From positions 10,168,001 through 10,232,000 of the forward strand of contig OX424564.1 of assembly GCA_949152475.1 (NCBI GenBank): DNA of 64,000 bases, given 5' to 3'. Positions within the stretch are counted from its first letter, which is position 1. Every line of letters starts with the position of its first letter. Source of the stretch: Terebella lapidaria (Eukaryota > Annelida > Polychaeta > Terebellida > Terebellidae). The notes under the pieces were generated by a model. The model saw only the letters and a program-made list of their open reading frames with translations, made no database searches and had not been told where the DNA came from. Of this stretch, positions 11,645 to 24,334 are shown in pieces. A program made the position numbers and the translations under genes.

Positions 11645-12149
11645 GTACCCATTCAGCCATCTCTTAAATCTTGCACAAAATGCCACAAAGGTAAAAAAAA
11701 AACAGCAAATTTGGGATTTAGCGGAAATTTTCTCAAAATTTGTTCAGACAATTTTCTTAAATCATGCATGCAATTCGCCTTATGTACTTTTGTAACGTGC
11801 ATCAATTTCATTGCCCTTAAATCGCCGGTCTGTAGTGATTTTGATTTTTCAGGTCGGCACAATTTGTTTTTGGCTGAAATCATGTCCCTATCTGTTTTGA
11901 GCTATTTGCAGCCGAAAGAGTGCGTTTTGCCACAGGAGAATTGTTTGGAGTTCCATCCACTTTTTCTTTCATACAGGGAGCTGTATGGAGTAAACTCATG
12001 GAAGATTTCCCTTAAATATTGGCATATTCAACTAGGAAATCATATATTGTGGTTTCAATGGTGACCTTGAATTTGACATTCAATGACACTGAATGGTCAA
12101 ATCGGCAGTTTTCCTCGAAAAACTAAATTTTTGAGATTTTGGCAGCCAT

Positions 12150-12620
12150 GTTTAGTCACTTTTCCTCTAATTGATGAACAAGACCTATTTGTACCACGCG
12201 ATGTGTGTATGTTTCGCTGTTCTCGAACCGCTTGTCTGCATGTGGCGCCATTTTGATTTTCCGACAGTTCATAAAAATGTTTGGTCTGAAATTATGTCCT
12301 TATCTGTTTTGAGTCATTTCCAGTCCAAAAAATTATTTTCCAAATCTGTCGGCGAAAGCGACGGACATTTTGAAAAAATTTTTTTTAAAAAATAATAGCC
12401 CCTCTAATGAACAAGACTTCCTATCTGTACTACGAGATGTGTGTATGTTTCGCTGTTCTCGAACCGACAGTTCACAAAACAGTTTGGGCTGAAATTATGT
12501 CCTTATCTGTTTTGAGTCATTTCCAGCCCAAAAAACATTTTTTAATAATGTTAAAAAATAATTATAGCCCCTTTTCTTTTGAAAATTTTTCTGCACAACT
12601 TCAGAAAGATTCACCTGTAA
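12150..12620. repeat. Internal sub-repeats of about 240 bp
   Basis: A block starting CCTCTAATTGATGAACAAGA near 12,165 and running to GTCATTTCCAGTCCAAAAAA recurs in shorter form from about 12,403. A weaker relative (GGCTGAAATCATGTCCCTATC) lies at 11,870. Each sub-repeat carries the phrase TCTGAAATTATGTCCTTATC, which is also where the 860 bp insertion sits in units 2 and 3. Confidence 0.75.
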
Positions 12621-13346
12621 ACTGACAATACATGTACAAAATCATGGACGGACGACGACGGACGATGGATGACAGGCAACAACGGAAGATGAATGCAACA
12701 CGAGCCAATACTCGATCAGAGTGAATACTTCAAAATATCCATTACCAGAGTGAACAGTTTGGGTAAAAAACCACAGCAACTTAATATGTGGACCATATGT
12801 TTCTTGCAATTGAACAAAACAATGAATGGAATGAGGTGACAGCAAACACACCGCTCTGTTTATAATTTATATTCGTGAACACATCAATCAATACCAGGTG
12901 ATATTACATGAGGTCAGCCACATAATTCTCGAGAGATGAATAGATATAATTGAAAGCTACAAATGTCATTATGACTCATGACATGAAATTGTACATAGAT
13001 CCGCAGACATAGAAGGCAGCAAAGAGGCGTCATGGTCGATCTCTGGCCATGTTGTCCTGTCAAATGGATGGACAGATAATGTGATGAACTCGCACAGTAC
13101 TGCTAGCCAAAGGGCAAAACATGGCATATGATTCATTCTGTTAGTTGCAACTTTGAAGTTGCCTAATGTAATGAACAAATGATGTGAATGATAATCCTCA
13201 TGCTTTTTAATGGAGCGCACGTTGGCGAGAGTGCGGTACAATACAAGGTGTTGAGTACAGACAAAATCCGAGGAACGAACAGAATGGGTACCATATGATC
13301 ATCACCGTGGGGTAGCACATTTCAGGATATTACCTTAGCATTCGTT

Positions 13347-13490
13347 ATACCTGTTCCATACAATAAGTGAAACATTGTCGATCATTTCCATAGAGTGGCG
13401 ACATTTAATGCGATTCGATACCTGTTCCATACAATAAGTGAAACATTGTCGATCATTTCCATAGAGTGGCGACATTTAATTACTTGCAGT
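13347..13490. repeat. 71 bp tandem duplication, unit 1 only
   Basis: ATACCTGTTCCATACAATAA starts at 13,347 and again at 13,418, each followed by the same ~55 bases through GAGTGGCGACATTTAAT. Units 2-4 have a single copy (19,749; 26,236; 31,789), so the duplication is private to unit 1. Confidence 0.9.
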
Positions 13491-13520
13491 GCGACTTGAA
13501 TAGCTTAGATGGTCTGAACT
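13445..13520 (+). repeat. Left arm of a ~2.7 kb inverted-repeat pair (unit 1)
   Basis: The stretch from TTGTCGATCATTTCC through GAGTGGCGACATTTAATTAC to AGCTTAGATGGTCTGAA is the reverse complement, with about 15% mismatch, of 16,052-16,125. Equivalent arms lie at about 19,785, 26,268 and 31,805 in units 2-4. It may be the terminal repeat of an old foldback or DNA element. Confidence 0.8.
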
Positions 13521-15462
13521 TTCTTGCAGCGGTACCTCCATACAACATGTTCATAAAAACCGTGATCTTTAAAAGTTATTGAGACTGATTACATCTGCCG
13601 TGCAATCAGACATGCACTTGCAGCGGAACTTAGTCTTAGTTTTAAGGTTTACCCGATTTTTTGTCTGATAACTTTTTGGGATAATATTGCGTGAGTCGTC
13701 CGATCCGTCTGTCAACATTTTTATGTTTAGAGTTTATTTGCGATCAAGATGGATACTGTATGTTTCATAATTATAATAATAAAACTAACTTTTGAAATGG
13801 CAGATTGAATCGACGGGTGTTATGTCAAGATATTATACTTGTATTCAAACATTAGCAGTTTGAGACTTCAGGATGTATAGAATTTAGTGCGGCATTGCCG
13901 CTAATCTCAATGTATGTCATGAAAAATAGATTATAGCATTCGTCCGTAGTGGAACGCAACCACCCAAAAACACTTTTTCTTCCATTGTAAAGAAAACAAA
14001 ATTGTATTCAACATCATTTAGGAGTGTTGTTATCCATCAAGATAAAAGGTCAAAATTGTGACTATAGCTAACATTGACTTGTGGGTTTGTTAAAATCATT
14101 TTTTTCGCAATCTAAATCGTCTTAGCTATACAAACGGCTATAGCTATGCAAACGGTTTTCGCGGAAATAGGGACATTTGGACATAGATCTGCAAACGTTG
14201 GTACATATTACGTGTACGAGTCCAGGTTTGTACTGCCTAAGTGCATTACAAGTGTGTCTTTAGCAGGTAAACGAGTGAGAATAAAGTTGTGTCCATAGAA
14301 ACATTCTTTGGGCAGGAGCAATTTATACACAAAACAGGAAATTAATGCATGAGTAATACACTCAGCTTGACCCAGAAACCTAAGCTCGTATGCAATGTCA
14401 CATGGGAACTACTCTCTGAATTAACAGACACTCATATCTTGAAAGAGATTTTAATCTTTTCGATTCTGATGAAATGGGTATATGTTCAAAGTAAATTCGA
14501 ATGAACACACCCCAAGGCAAACTAATTTGACCAAACATCAGGCGTATTTGGTTTCGTTTCTGTGCGTATTCAATTACAATTGTTTGTGTCTCATTCTCTC
14601 ATATCACGGTGGATTTCTAGTCCATACTTATCAGGTTTTTATAATCATTTCCAATTTACAAGATAACAGAACAAGTGACATTCTGCAAACAATCCAAGGC
14701 CGGAGAAATGAGAAACAACTGAATAATATAAATGACTTTCTCTTGTCTGGCATTAAATATTCAAACACTGTAATTGCATGATTGATAACATCAGTGGCAA
14801 TTCGGGATGAACAGTCGAAGTCTGCAGTGTGCATGAGCATTATGTTAGTGATAATATTCGATGTCATGTAGAGGTTTGACATTGATGAAGTAATGATCAA
14901 TCTGGTGCTATTAACTTGCATTATCCATGTGCCCCCAGTTATTGTGAGGAGTGTAGCACACGTCACAGAACTATATTCTGCTTGTCGACTTGAGTCTTAT
15001 ACTAGATATGCCCATACCATGTCATATCAGTGCAAATTAGCTTATCATCATCATTGCCCTTATGCAACAAGAGGAATACCTAGCCACTGGTCCATTAAAG
15101 TAGAGCCGCCGAGGATTATGGGTAATTTGCTCGGATCAGATGACGGGAAGAGATGTTGGACGCCACTGAATAGACAAAGGATGTAAGCCTTTCAGCCGAA
15201 GTTTGCGAGTTCTCAAATGTAAAATGCTTATAAAGAACTACAGTTTAGTTCTTAATTTTCGTTACTGTATACAAGATACATGCAGACTTTTCGTAGCTGC
15301 AGTTCTCAGATAAAAGCTAGGTAAGATTCGACAGTATGACCTCTCTGGATTCTCTCCATTCAAAACGTATTTGTAGTACTCTGTCAAAAACTGCAACTAC
15401 ATTATTACATTCTTTTATGACTATGTGTCTTGTTGCTTACACGCAGGTGAGCCCCTTTTAAG

Positions 15463-15732
15463 TTAAAAGTTATTTTGTTGCTCCCCTGCTGTGCGATATA
15501 ATGAAACTACCGTGACATGATTCCAATGTGGATGGAACGAAAACTTCAATGGGAAGTAATCAAAAACAGATATAAGGCTTCTTGGCATAACCAACCCAAT
15601 TACTTCTCTGATGTTATTGAAAATGTCAATAAATCTTTGATGAGCATCATTTGTTACAGACAACTTGATCCCAACCACTGACACACCCTGGTGTTTGTAG
15701 CATTCGGTATTATTGACATGTATTCAAAAGCG
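15463..15732 (-). pseudogene. Coding-like remnant with conserved minus frame (unit 1)
   Basis: The minus-strand frame contains SVVGIKLSVTNDAHQRFI then NNIREVIGLV, and stays open for 73 codons from its first methionine. The same frame occurs in unit 2 (21,835-22,155) and other copies. Family not recognised; see 51,579-51,797 for the comparison. Confidence 0.45.
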
Positions 15733-16051
15733 ATACCGACGGTCACGTGGTCCACTAAGCCTGTCTCCAGCCATCCAGCCACAAATTGAAATATATGCAT
15801 CGTAAGCTCTCTCCAAAGGAGAACTCTCAGACTGGAGTAACAACTAATAACGGAAACATTATGTATTGTTTTGAAATATCTATTATGGATCCAGAAATTG
15901 TGACGTGTACTTGTAAATACTTGGGAAAATGACTAAGAATTTAGTGAAGGCAAGCAACGAAGGCAAGCAACCAACGTTGGTATGTCAAATTTAACCAGGT
16001 CTAATATAACGTTTACAGTTCACCACTGCACGACAGTGTCACTCCGAAGAG

Positions 16052-16125
16052 TTTCAGACCATCTAAGCTGTTCATGTCACGCTACAAGTAATTAAATGTC
16101 GCCACTCCATGGGGAATGATCGACA
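16052..16125 (-). repeat. Right arm of the inverted-repeat pair (unit 1)
   Basis: Partner of 13,445-13,520. Further right arms occur near 22,442, 28,926, 34,468, 35,066, 37,032 and 52,081. Similarity stops on both sides of the ~75 bp arm. Confidence 0.8.
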
Positions 16126-16825
16126 ACGTGGCATGTGAGACATGACGCCAAACCTCCGGTGCTGCCTCCGTGAAAATAATTAATGTGCCTTATTTGTCTG
16201 ATACCCATTTCACAGCGTTTACCACACAGAAAATTTTCCGTGAGACGTGGTGAAACAGTAGGGGAAAACGGTATTCTTTTCATTTTAGTAGAGCTTTGGT
16301 AGATCAATGCTTGCCTAATATATTTATATGAAATGAATAATGAATAACAGAAAATCAACAAAACTTATGCCAATATATATGGAACACACAATATTCAAGA
16401 TTTCCGGATCACGAATAGGTATGTCTGAAACTCATTTTGCATGTATATTAGAAAAAGGGCTTTATTGTTTGAGCAAACATGTTTTTAGAATGCTCGATTA
16501 TTCATCCGCCGTATTTCGTAGCACGACAGTAAGACATTTTATTGTTTATGGTTAAATTTATCTGAACACAACAACGAGATTTTATGGCATCATAAATATA
16601 GGTAATGAATGTACAAATACATGCTGATTGACGATTCGAATAAATTCAAATTATTCCAACTCAAATACACTCAAACTGATCGATTCAAACATAACATATT
16701 ACTACAAAGTGTTGTATGTAAAAGGATTATTAGGATTCAAATTATTTTCCGACTGTCACCTAACAAATGGTGAATTCGGCAATGAACTAGATATCTTTTT
16801 TTTTTACTAGATTTTATCGGCATTT

Positions 16826-17112
16826 AGATTATATGACAAGCATGATGATTTCAATTTTCCCATAGTCAATTTCCTCATACGCTATTTAAGAGCCAGCTGT
16901 AGATATAAGGCCTTTGTTCACTGAAGTTCCCAGCTAATCTGCGACAGAGTAATGTTCTAATAAGATTAGTAGCTGTTTTCTAGAAACTATATTAAGGTCA
17001 TCACAATCTGGCTGATAAATACACACAATCTGTCACCATTATGCAGCATGGCCTGTTTGCATGAAAATGTTTTGGAATTCATGACGGGTGCCACATCAGG
17101 GCAGAAAATGCT
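16826..17112 (+). pseudogene. Tail of reverse-transcriptase relic (unit 1)
   Basis: It starts RLYDKHDDFNFPIVNF and continues to LIRYLRASCRY. Compared with the copy at 53,850 it has an internal loss of ~20 codons that keeps frame, shared by units 1-4, so the loss predates the array. Confidence 0.65.
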
Positions 17113-17794
17113 CACTCTTTCCCGAACACCTGCCAGTGCCCATTGAGCCAACTCTTAAATATTGCACAATCTGCCACAAATGTAAAAGAAAACAGCCAAT
17201 TTGGGATTTGATGGAAATTTTCTCAAAATTTGTTTAAACAATTTTCTTAAATCATGCATGCAATTCGTCTCATGTACCTTTGTAACGTGCTTCAATTTCA
17301 TTGCCCTTAAATAGTCGGTCTGTTGCGATTTTGATTTTTTCAGGTCAGCACAATTTCTTTTTGGATGAGTCAAGTCACTATCTATTTTGAGCTATTTTCA
17401 GCCAAAAAAGGTGCGTTTTGCCACAGGAGAATTGTTTGGAGTTCCATCCACTTTTTCTTTCATACTGGGAGCTGTATGGAGTAAATTCATAGAAGATTTC
17501 CCTTAAATATTGGCACATTCAACTAAGAAATCATATCTTTTGATTTCAATGGTGACCTTGAATTAGACATTCAATGACACTGAATGATCAAAACGGCAGT
17601 TCTCCTCGAAAAACTAAATTGATGGGGATTTTGACAGCGATGTTCAGTCACTTTTCCTCTAATTGATGAACAAGACCTATCTGTACCACGCGATGTGTGT
17701 ATGTTTCGCTGTTCTCGAACCGCTTGTCTGCATGGGGCGCCATTTTGATTTTCCGACGGTTCATAAAAATGTTTGGTCTGAAATTATGTCCTTA

Positions 17795-18655
17795 GGCTAT
17801 CATATTAAAATTAGTTAATTGTTTTACAAAAATTTTTTTTCTAAAACTTCACAATCGGTCGGGAGGGGCGACTAAAAAAATTTGTTGCTGCAATTATGTG
17901 GTCGGTCGGGTAAAAAAAAATACATACCAATTTGAGAAGATTCTATACTATACATGCTCAAGTGCTTGTACTTCCGCCCTGCTATACATGCTCAAGTGCT
18001 TGTACTTCCGCCCTGGTGACTTCCTTGTACAATATTACTGAACGTTCTTGTCATTTTAGTGGTGGGATACCACCATGATGTGTTATTATACATATTAGGA
18101 AAAACATGAAATGGTGACAATGATTTCATTTTGCTTCAAATATATCACTCAGCATTAATTTTGATATACGTGACTTCTGGAAATAAAAATGACATGAAAT
18201 GAACATGTCATGATATTCTAAGCAAAACACATAAGAGTGCTGAAAACCAATTCAGAAAATCAAAAAACAAAAGTATAACAGAAAGCCTGACCAGAAATAA
18301 CGAATCACACGAAAAATGTATATATAGACAAAACGGAAGAATTACTGTGCTTGTTTTGTTAATAACTGCATAAGATTTGTGACAAAGTTCGACAGTGTGA
18401 TTAGAGAGCTATGCTGTGGCATACTCGCATCTGTTACATGCTTCGACAACATACGATTGCTGATGACATGAATTGCGACTCCATATAACAGTTCTCAGCC
18501 ACAGCCAATCTTGATGTTGCACATTTTTTTCGGCGCATTTTGTTCCAATTCGTCGGGATGATAAAAATAAAGACATGAACTGCTAAATGTATTTCTTCGC
18601 GGCCATTTTCGACTAGAGTCGGCGGGTTTGTAAAACAAGTGAATAAATATAATGC
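17795..18655. mobile_element. Non-autonomous DNA transposon (MITE-like), unit 2
   Basis: This 861 bp insertion is absent from the same site in unit 1 (12,290) and unit 4 (30,962). It is flanked by CCTTA at 17,790-17,794 and 18,656-18,660, a 5 bp target duplication. The ends are imperfect inverted repeats: GGCTATCATATT... inward to TTGTTTTACAAA on the left and, reverse-complemented, GGCATTATATTT... to TTGTTTTACAAA on the right. Inside is a doubled ~35 bp motif around CATGCTCAAGTGCTTGTACT (17,950 and 17,986). No transposase frame is present. Superfamily not assigned. Confidence 0.8.
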
Positions 18656-19779
18656 CCTTATCTGTTTTGAGTCATTTCCAGCCCAAAAAATTATTTGTTC
18701 CAAATCTGTCGGCAAAATCGACGGATATTTTGAAAATTTTTTTTTTCAAAAAAAGCCCCTCTAACTGATGAACAAGACTTCCTATCTGTACTACGTGATG
18801 TGTGTATTTTCGCTGTTCTCGAACCGACGGTTCACCAAAACAGTTTGGGCTGAAATTATGTCCTTATCTGTTTTGAGTCATTTCCAGCACAAAAAAAATA
18901 TTTGTTTCAAATCTGTCGGAGAAAGCGACGGACATTTTGAAAAAAATAATGCTAAAAAATGATAATAGCCCCTTTTCTTTTGACAATTTTTCTGCACATC
19001 TTCAGAAAGATTCACCTGTAAACTGACAATACATGTACAAAATCATGGACGGACGACGACGGACGACGGGTGACAGGCAACAACGGATGATGAACGCAAC
19101 ACGATGCCAATATTCGATCAGAGTGAATACTTTAAAATATCCAATAACAGAGTGAACGGTGTGGGTAAAAAAACACATCAACTTAATATGTGGACATATG
19201 TTTCTTGCAATTGAACAAAACAATGAATAGAATGAGGTGATAGCAAACACACCGCTCTGTTTATAATCTATATTCGTGAACACATCAATCAATACCAGGT
19301 GATATTACATGAGGTCAGCCACATAATTTTCGAGAGGTGAATAGATATCATTGAAAGCTACAAATGTCATTATGACTCATGACACGAAATTGTACATAGA
19401 TCCGCAGACATAGAAGGCAGCAAAGAGGCGTCATGGTCGATCTCTGGCCATGTTGTCCTGTAAAATGGATGGACAGATAATGTGATGAACTCGCACAGTA
19501 CTGCTAGCCAAAGGGCAAAACATGGCATATGATCATTCTGTTCGTTGCAAATTTGAAGTTGCTTAATGTAATGAACAAATGATGTGAATGATAATCCTCA
19601 TGCTGTTTAATGGAGCGCACGTTGTCGAGAGTACGGTACAATACATGGTGTTGAGTACAGACAAAATCCGAGGAACGAACAGAATGGGTACCATGTGATC
19701 ATCACCGTGGGGGTAGCACATTTCAGGATATTACCTTAGCATTCGTTATACCTGTTCCATACAATAAGTGAAACATTGT

Positions 19780-19860
19780 GGATCATTTCCATAGAGTGGC
19801 GACATTTAATTACTTGCAGTGCGACTTGAACAGCTTAGATGGTCTGAACTTTCTAGCAGC
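19780..19860 (+). repeat. Left inverted-repeat arm (unit 2)
   Basis: Same arm as 13,445-13,520, in single copy; its partner is at about 22,442-22,515. Confidence 0.75.
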
Positions 19861-22414
19861 GGTACCTCCATACAACATGTTCATAAAAACCGTGATCTTT
19901 AAAAGTTATTATTACTGATTACATTTGACGTGCAATCAGACATGCACTAGCAGTGGAACTTAGTTTTAGTTTTTAGGTTTACCCGATTTTTGGTCCGATA
20001 ACTTATTGGAATAATATTGTGTGCGTCGTCCGATCCGTCTGTCAACAATTTTATGTTCAGATTTTTTTCGCGATCAGGATGGACATGTTTCATTATTATA
20101 CTAATAAAACTAACTTTTGAAATGGCAGATTGAATCGACGGGTGTTTTGTCAACATAATATACTTATGTGCATCCAAACATTAGCAATTTGAGACTTCAG
20201 GATGTATAGAATCTAGCGCGGCATTGCCGGTATTCTCATTGTATGTCAAGAAATATAGATTATAGCATTCGTCCGTAGTGAAACCCAACCACCAAAAACA
20301 TTATTTATTTCCAATGTAAAGAAAACAAAATTGTATTCAACATCATTTAGGAGTGTTGTTATCCATCAAGATAAAGGTCAAGATTGTGACTATAGCTAAC
20401 ATTGACTTGTGGGTTTGTTAAAATCATTTCTTTCGCAATCTAAATCGCCTTAGCTATACAAACGGCTATAGCTATGCAAACGGTTTTCGCGGAAATAGGG
20501 ACATTTTGACATCTGCAAACGTTGGTACATATTACGTGTACGAGTCCAGGTTTGTACTGCCTAAGTGCATTACAAGTGTGTCTTTAGCAGTAAAACGAGT
20601 GAGAATAAAGTTGTGCCCATAGAAACATTCTTTGGGCAGGAGCAATTTATACACAATTACAGGAAATTAATGCATGAGTAATCCACTCAGCTTGACCCAG
20701 AAACCTAAGCTCGCATGCAATGTCACATGGGAACTACTCTCTGAATGTGCAGACACTCATATCTTGAAAGAGATTTTATTCTTTTTGATTCTGATGAAAT
20801 GGGTATATGTTCAAACTAAATTCGAATGAACACATCCCAAGGCAAACTAATTTGACCAAACATCAGGCGTATTTGGTTTCGTTTCTGTGCGTATTCAATT
20901 ACAATTGTTTGTGTCTCCACCAGTATATTGGGTACATTCTCCGACACAACTGGAATGGTAGATGTCACAGGTGATCATTCTCTCATATCACGGTGGATTT
21001 CTAGTCCATACTTATCAGGTTTGTATAATCAATTCCAATTTACAAGATAATATTCTGCAAACAATCCAAGGCCGGAGAAATGGGAAACAACTGAATAATA
21101 TAAATGACTTTCTCTTGTCTGGCATTGAATATTCAAACACTGTAATTGCATGATTGATAACATCAGTGGCAATTCGGGATGAACAGTCGAATTCTGCAGT
21201 GTGCATGAGCATTATGTTAGTGATAATATTCGATGTCATGTAGAGGTTTGACATTGATGAAGTAATGATCAATCTTGTGCTATTAACTTGCATTATCCAT
21301 GTGCCCCCAGTTATTGTGAGGAGTGTAGCACACGTCACAGAACTATATTCTGCTTGTCGACTTGAGTCTTATACTCGATATGCCCATACCATGTCATATC
21401 AGTGCAAATTAGCTTATCATCATCATTGCCCTTATGCAACAAGAGGAATACCTAGCCACTGGTCCATCAAAGTAGAGCCGCCGAGGATTATGGGTAATTT
21501 GCTCGGATCAGATGACGGGAAGAGATGTTGGACGCCACGGAATAGACAAAGGATGTAAGCCTTTCAGCCGAAGTTTGCGAGTTCTCAAATGTAAAATGCT
21601 TATAAAGAACTACAGTTTAGTTCTTAATTTTCGTTACTGTATACAAGATACATGCAGACTTTTCGTAGCTGCAGTTCTCAGATAAAAGCTAGGTAAGATT
21701 CGACAGTATGACCTCTCTGGATTCTCTCCATTCAAAACGTATTTGTAGTACTCTGTCAAAAACTGCATCAACATTATTACATTCTTTTATGACTATGTGT
21801 CTTGTTGCTTACACACAGGTGAGCCCCTTTTAAGTTAAAAGTTATTTTGTTGCTCCCCTGCTGTGCGATATAATGAAACTACCGTGACATGATTCCAATG
21901 TGGATGGAACGAAAACTTCAATGGGAAGTAATCAAAAACAGATATAAGGCTTCTTGGCATAACCAACCCAATTACTTCTCTGATGTTATTGAAAATGTCA
22001 ATAAATCTTTGATGAGCATCATTTGTTACAGACAACTTAATCCCAACCACTGACACACCCTGGTGTTTGTAGCATTCGGTATTATTGACATGTATGCAAA
22101 AGCGATACCGACGGTCACGTGGTCCACTAAGCCTGTCTCCAGCCATCTGACACAAATTGAAATATATGCATCGTAAGCTCTCTCCAAAGGAGAACTCTCA
22201 GACTGGAGTAACAACTAATAACGGAAACATTATGTATTGTTCTGAAATATCTATTATGGATCCAGAAATTGTGACGTGTACTTGTAAATACTTGGGAAAA
22301 TGACCAAGAATTTAGTGAAGGCAAGCAACGAAGGCAAGCAACCAACGTTGGTATAGGCATGTCAAATTTAACCAGGTCTAATAACGTTTACAGTTCACGA
22401 CTGCACATGTACAC

Positions 22415-22615
22415 TTAATAAGACAGTGTCACTCCGAAGAGTTTCAGACCATCTAAGCTGTTCATGTCACGAGACAAGTAATTAAATGTCGCCACTCTAT
22501 GGGGAATGATCGACAACGTGGCGTGTGAGACATGACGCCAAACCTCCGGTGCTGCCTCCGTGAAAATAATTAATGTGCCTTTTTTGTCTGATACCCGTTT
22601 CACAGCGTTTACCAC
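22415..22615 (-). pseudogene. Second coding-like remnant (unit 2)
   Basis: The minus-strand frame carries NAVKRVSDKKGTLIIFTEAA, then WRHVSHATLSIIP, then RVATFNYL, and runs on into the inverted-repeat arm. The same frame is seen at 28,956-29,183 and, more diverged, at 52,110-52,262. Not recognised as a family. It lies ~330 bp upstream, on the minus strand, of the IKLSVTN frame, so the two could be pieces of one former gene. Confidence 0.4.
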
Positions 22616-23368
22616 ACAGAAAATTTTCCGTGAGACGTGGTGAAACAGTAGGGGAAAACGGTATTCTTTTCATTTTAGTAGAGCTTTGGCAGATCAATGC
22701 TTGCTTAGTATATTTATATGAAATGAATAATGAATAACAGAAAATCAATAAACTTATGCCAATATATATGGGACACACAATATTCAAGATTTCCGGATCA
22801 CGAATGGGTATGTCTGGAACTCATTTTGCATGTATATTGGAAAAAGGGCTTTATTGTTTGAGTAAACATGTTTTTAGAATGCTCGATTATTCATCCGCAG
22901 TATTTCATAGCCCGACATTAAGACATTTTATTGTTTATGGTTAAATTTATCTGAACACAACAACGAGATTTTATGGCATCATAAATATAGGTAAGCGATA
23001 ATTTGGCACATCTACCAGAGGAATATTCAACCGGGTACAAGCTTGTGTTCTAACCGTCAATACGTGATTTTTTGGAGTCATTCACGAGGCTGGGTCACAT
23101 CTGTAGACATTCAATGTCAGATTCGAGGAGGTTTAGATTCACGGAAATGAATGTACAAATACATGCTGATTGACAATTCGAATAAATTCAAATTATTTCA
23201 ACTCAAATACGCTCAAACTGATCGATTCAAACATAACATATTACTACAAAGTGTTGTATGTAAAAGGATTATGAGGATTCAAATTAATTTCCGACTGTCA
23301 CCTAACAAATGGTGAATTCGGCAATGAACTAGATATCTATTTTTTTTTACTAGATTATATCGGCAACT

Positions 23369-23660
23369 AGATTATATGACAAGCATGATGATTTCAATTT
23401 TCCCATAGTCAATTTCCTCATACGCTATTTAAGAGCCAGCTGTAGATATAAGGCCTTTGTTCACTGAAGTTCCCAGCTAATCTGCGACAAGGGTAATGTT
23501 CTAATAAGAGTAGTCACTGTTTTCTAGAAATTATATTAAGGTCATCACAATCTGGCTGATAAATACACACAATCTGTCACCATTATGCAGCATGGCCTGT
23601 TTGCATGTAAATGTTTTGGAATTCATGACGGGTGCCACATCAGGGCAGAAAATGCTCACT
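23369..23660 (+). pseudogene. Tail of reverse-transcriptase relic (unit 2)
   Basis: Near-identical to 16,826-17,112, including the shared internal loss; the segment ends in the ATGACGGGTGCCACATCAGG landmark just before the unit junction. Confidence 0.65.
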
Positions 23661-24334
23661 CTTTCCCGAACACCTGCCAGTGCCCATTGAACCAACTCTT
23701 AAATATTGCACAATCTGCCACAAATGTAAAAGAAAACAGCCAATTTGGGATTTGATGGAAATTTTCTCAAAATTAGTTCAAACAATTTTCTTAAATCATG
23801 CATGCAATTCGTCTCATGTACCTTTGTAACGTGCTTCAATTTCATTGCCCTTAAATCGTCGGTCTGTTGCGATTTTGATTTTTCAGGTCGGCACAATTTG
23901 TTTTTGGCTGAGTCAAGTCACTATCTATTTTGAGCTATTTTCAGCCAAAAAAAGTGCGTTTTGCCACAGGAGAATTGTTTGGAGTTCCATCCACTTTTTC
24001 TTCTATACTCGGAGCTGTATGGAGTAAACTCATAGAAGATTTCCCTTAAATATTGGCACATTCAACTAAGAAATCATATCTTTTGATTTCAATGGTGACC
24101 TTGAATTAGACATTCAATGACACTGAATGATCAAAACGGCAGTTCTCGAAAAACTAAATTTATGGGGATTTTGGCAGCCATGTTCAGTCACTTTTCCTCT
24201 AATTGATGAACAAGACCTATCTGTACCACGCGATGTGTGTATGTTTCGCTGTTCTCGAACTGCTTGCCTGCATGTGGCGCCCTTTTGAGTTTCCAACGGT
24301 TCATAAAAATGTTTGGTCTGAAATTATGTACTTC

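Larger units (their letters stand above)
11645..17132. repeat. Tandem array unit 1 (about 5.5 kb)
   Basis: First unit of the direct array. Landmarks in order: GCACAAAATGCCACAAAGG (11,669), A+T-rich sub-repeats (12,150-12,620), GGACGGACGACGACGGACGA (12,644), inverted-repeat arm (13,445), GCGGAAATAGGGACATT (14,160), CAAGGCCGGAGAAATG (14,695), GAGGATTATGGGTAATTTGC (15,110), right arm (16,052), reverse-transcriptase tail (16,826). The short frames here are not convincing genes. It lacks the 860 bp insertion present in units 2 and 3. Confidence 0.9.
17133..23676. repeat. Tandem array unit 2 (about 6.54 kb)
   Basis: Joined head-to-tail to unit 1 at the junction CACCTG/CCAGTGCCCATTGA. Same landmark order as unit 1, at offsets of about 6.4 kb (GAGGATTATGGGTAATTTGC at 21,482). 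The extra length is the insertion at 17,795-18,655. No intact gene. Confidence 0.92.

Noticed and set aside
12171-12395. Frames starting MNKTYLYHAMCV in several units, considered as small secreted peptides
   Set aside because: They fall in A+T-rich sub-repeats, end at different places in each copy, and include low-complexity lysine/phenylalanine runs from A/T tracts.
14893-15186. 97-codon plus frame repeated in unit 2 (21,265-21,558)
   Set aside because: Units 1 and 2 are too similar for conservation to mean anything, and the frame breaks up in units 3-4 and in the 51 kb copy.
17880-18020. Doubled ~35 bp motif in the MITE-like insert considered as a tRNA-derived SINE promoter
   Set aside because: No A-box/B-box pair could be recognised and the element ends are inverted repeats, which fits a DNA transposon.
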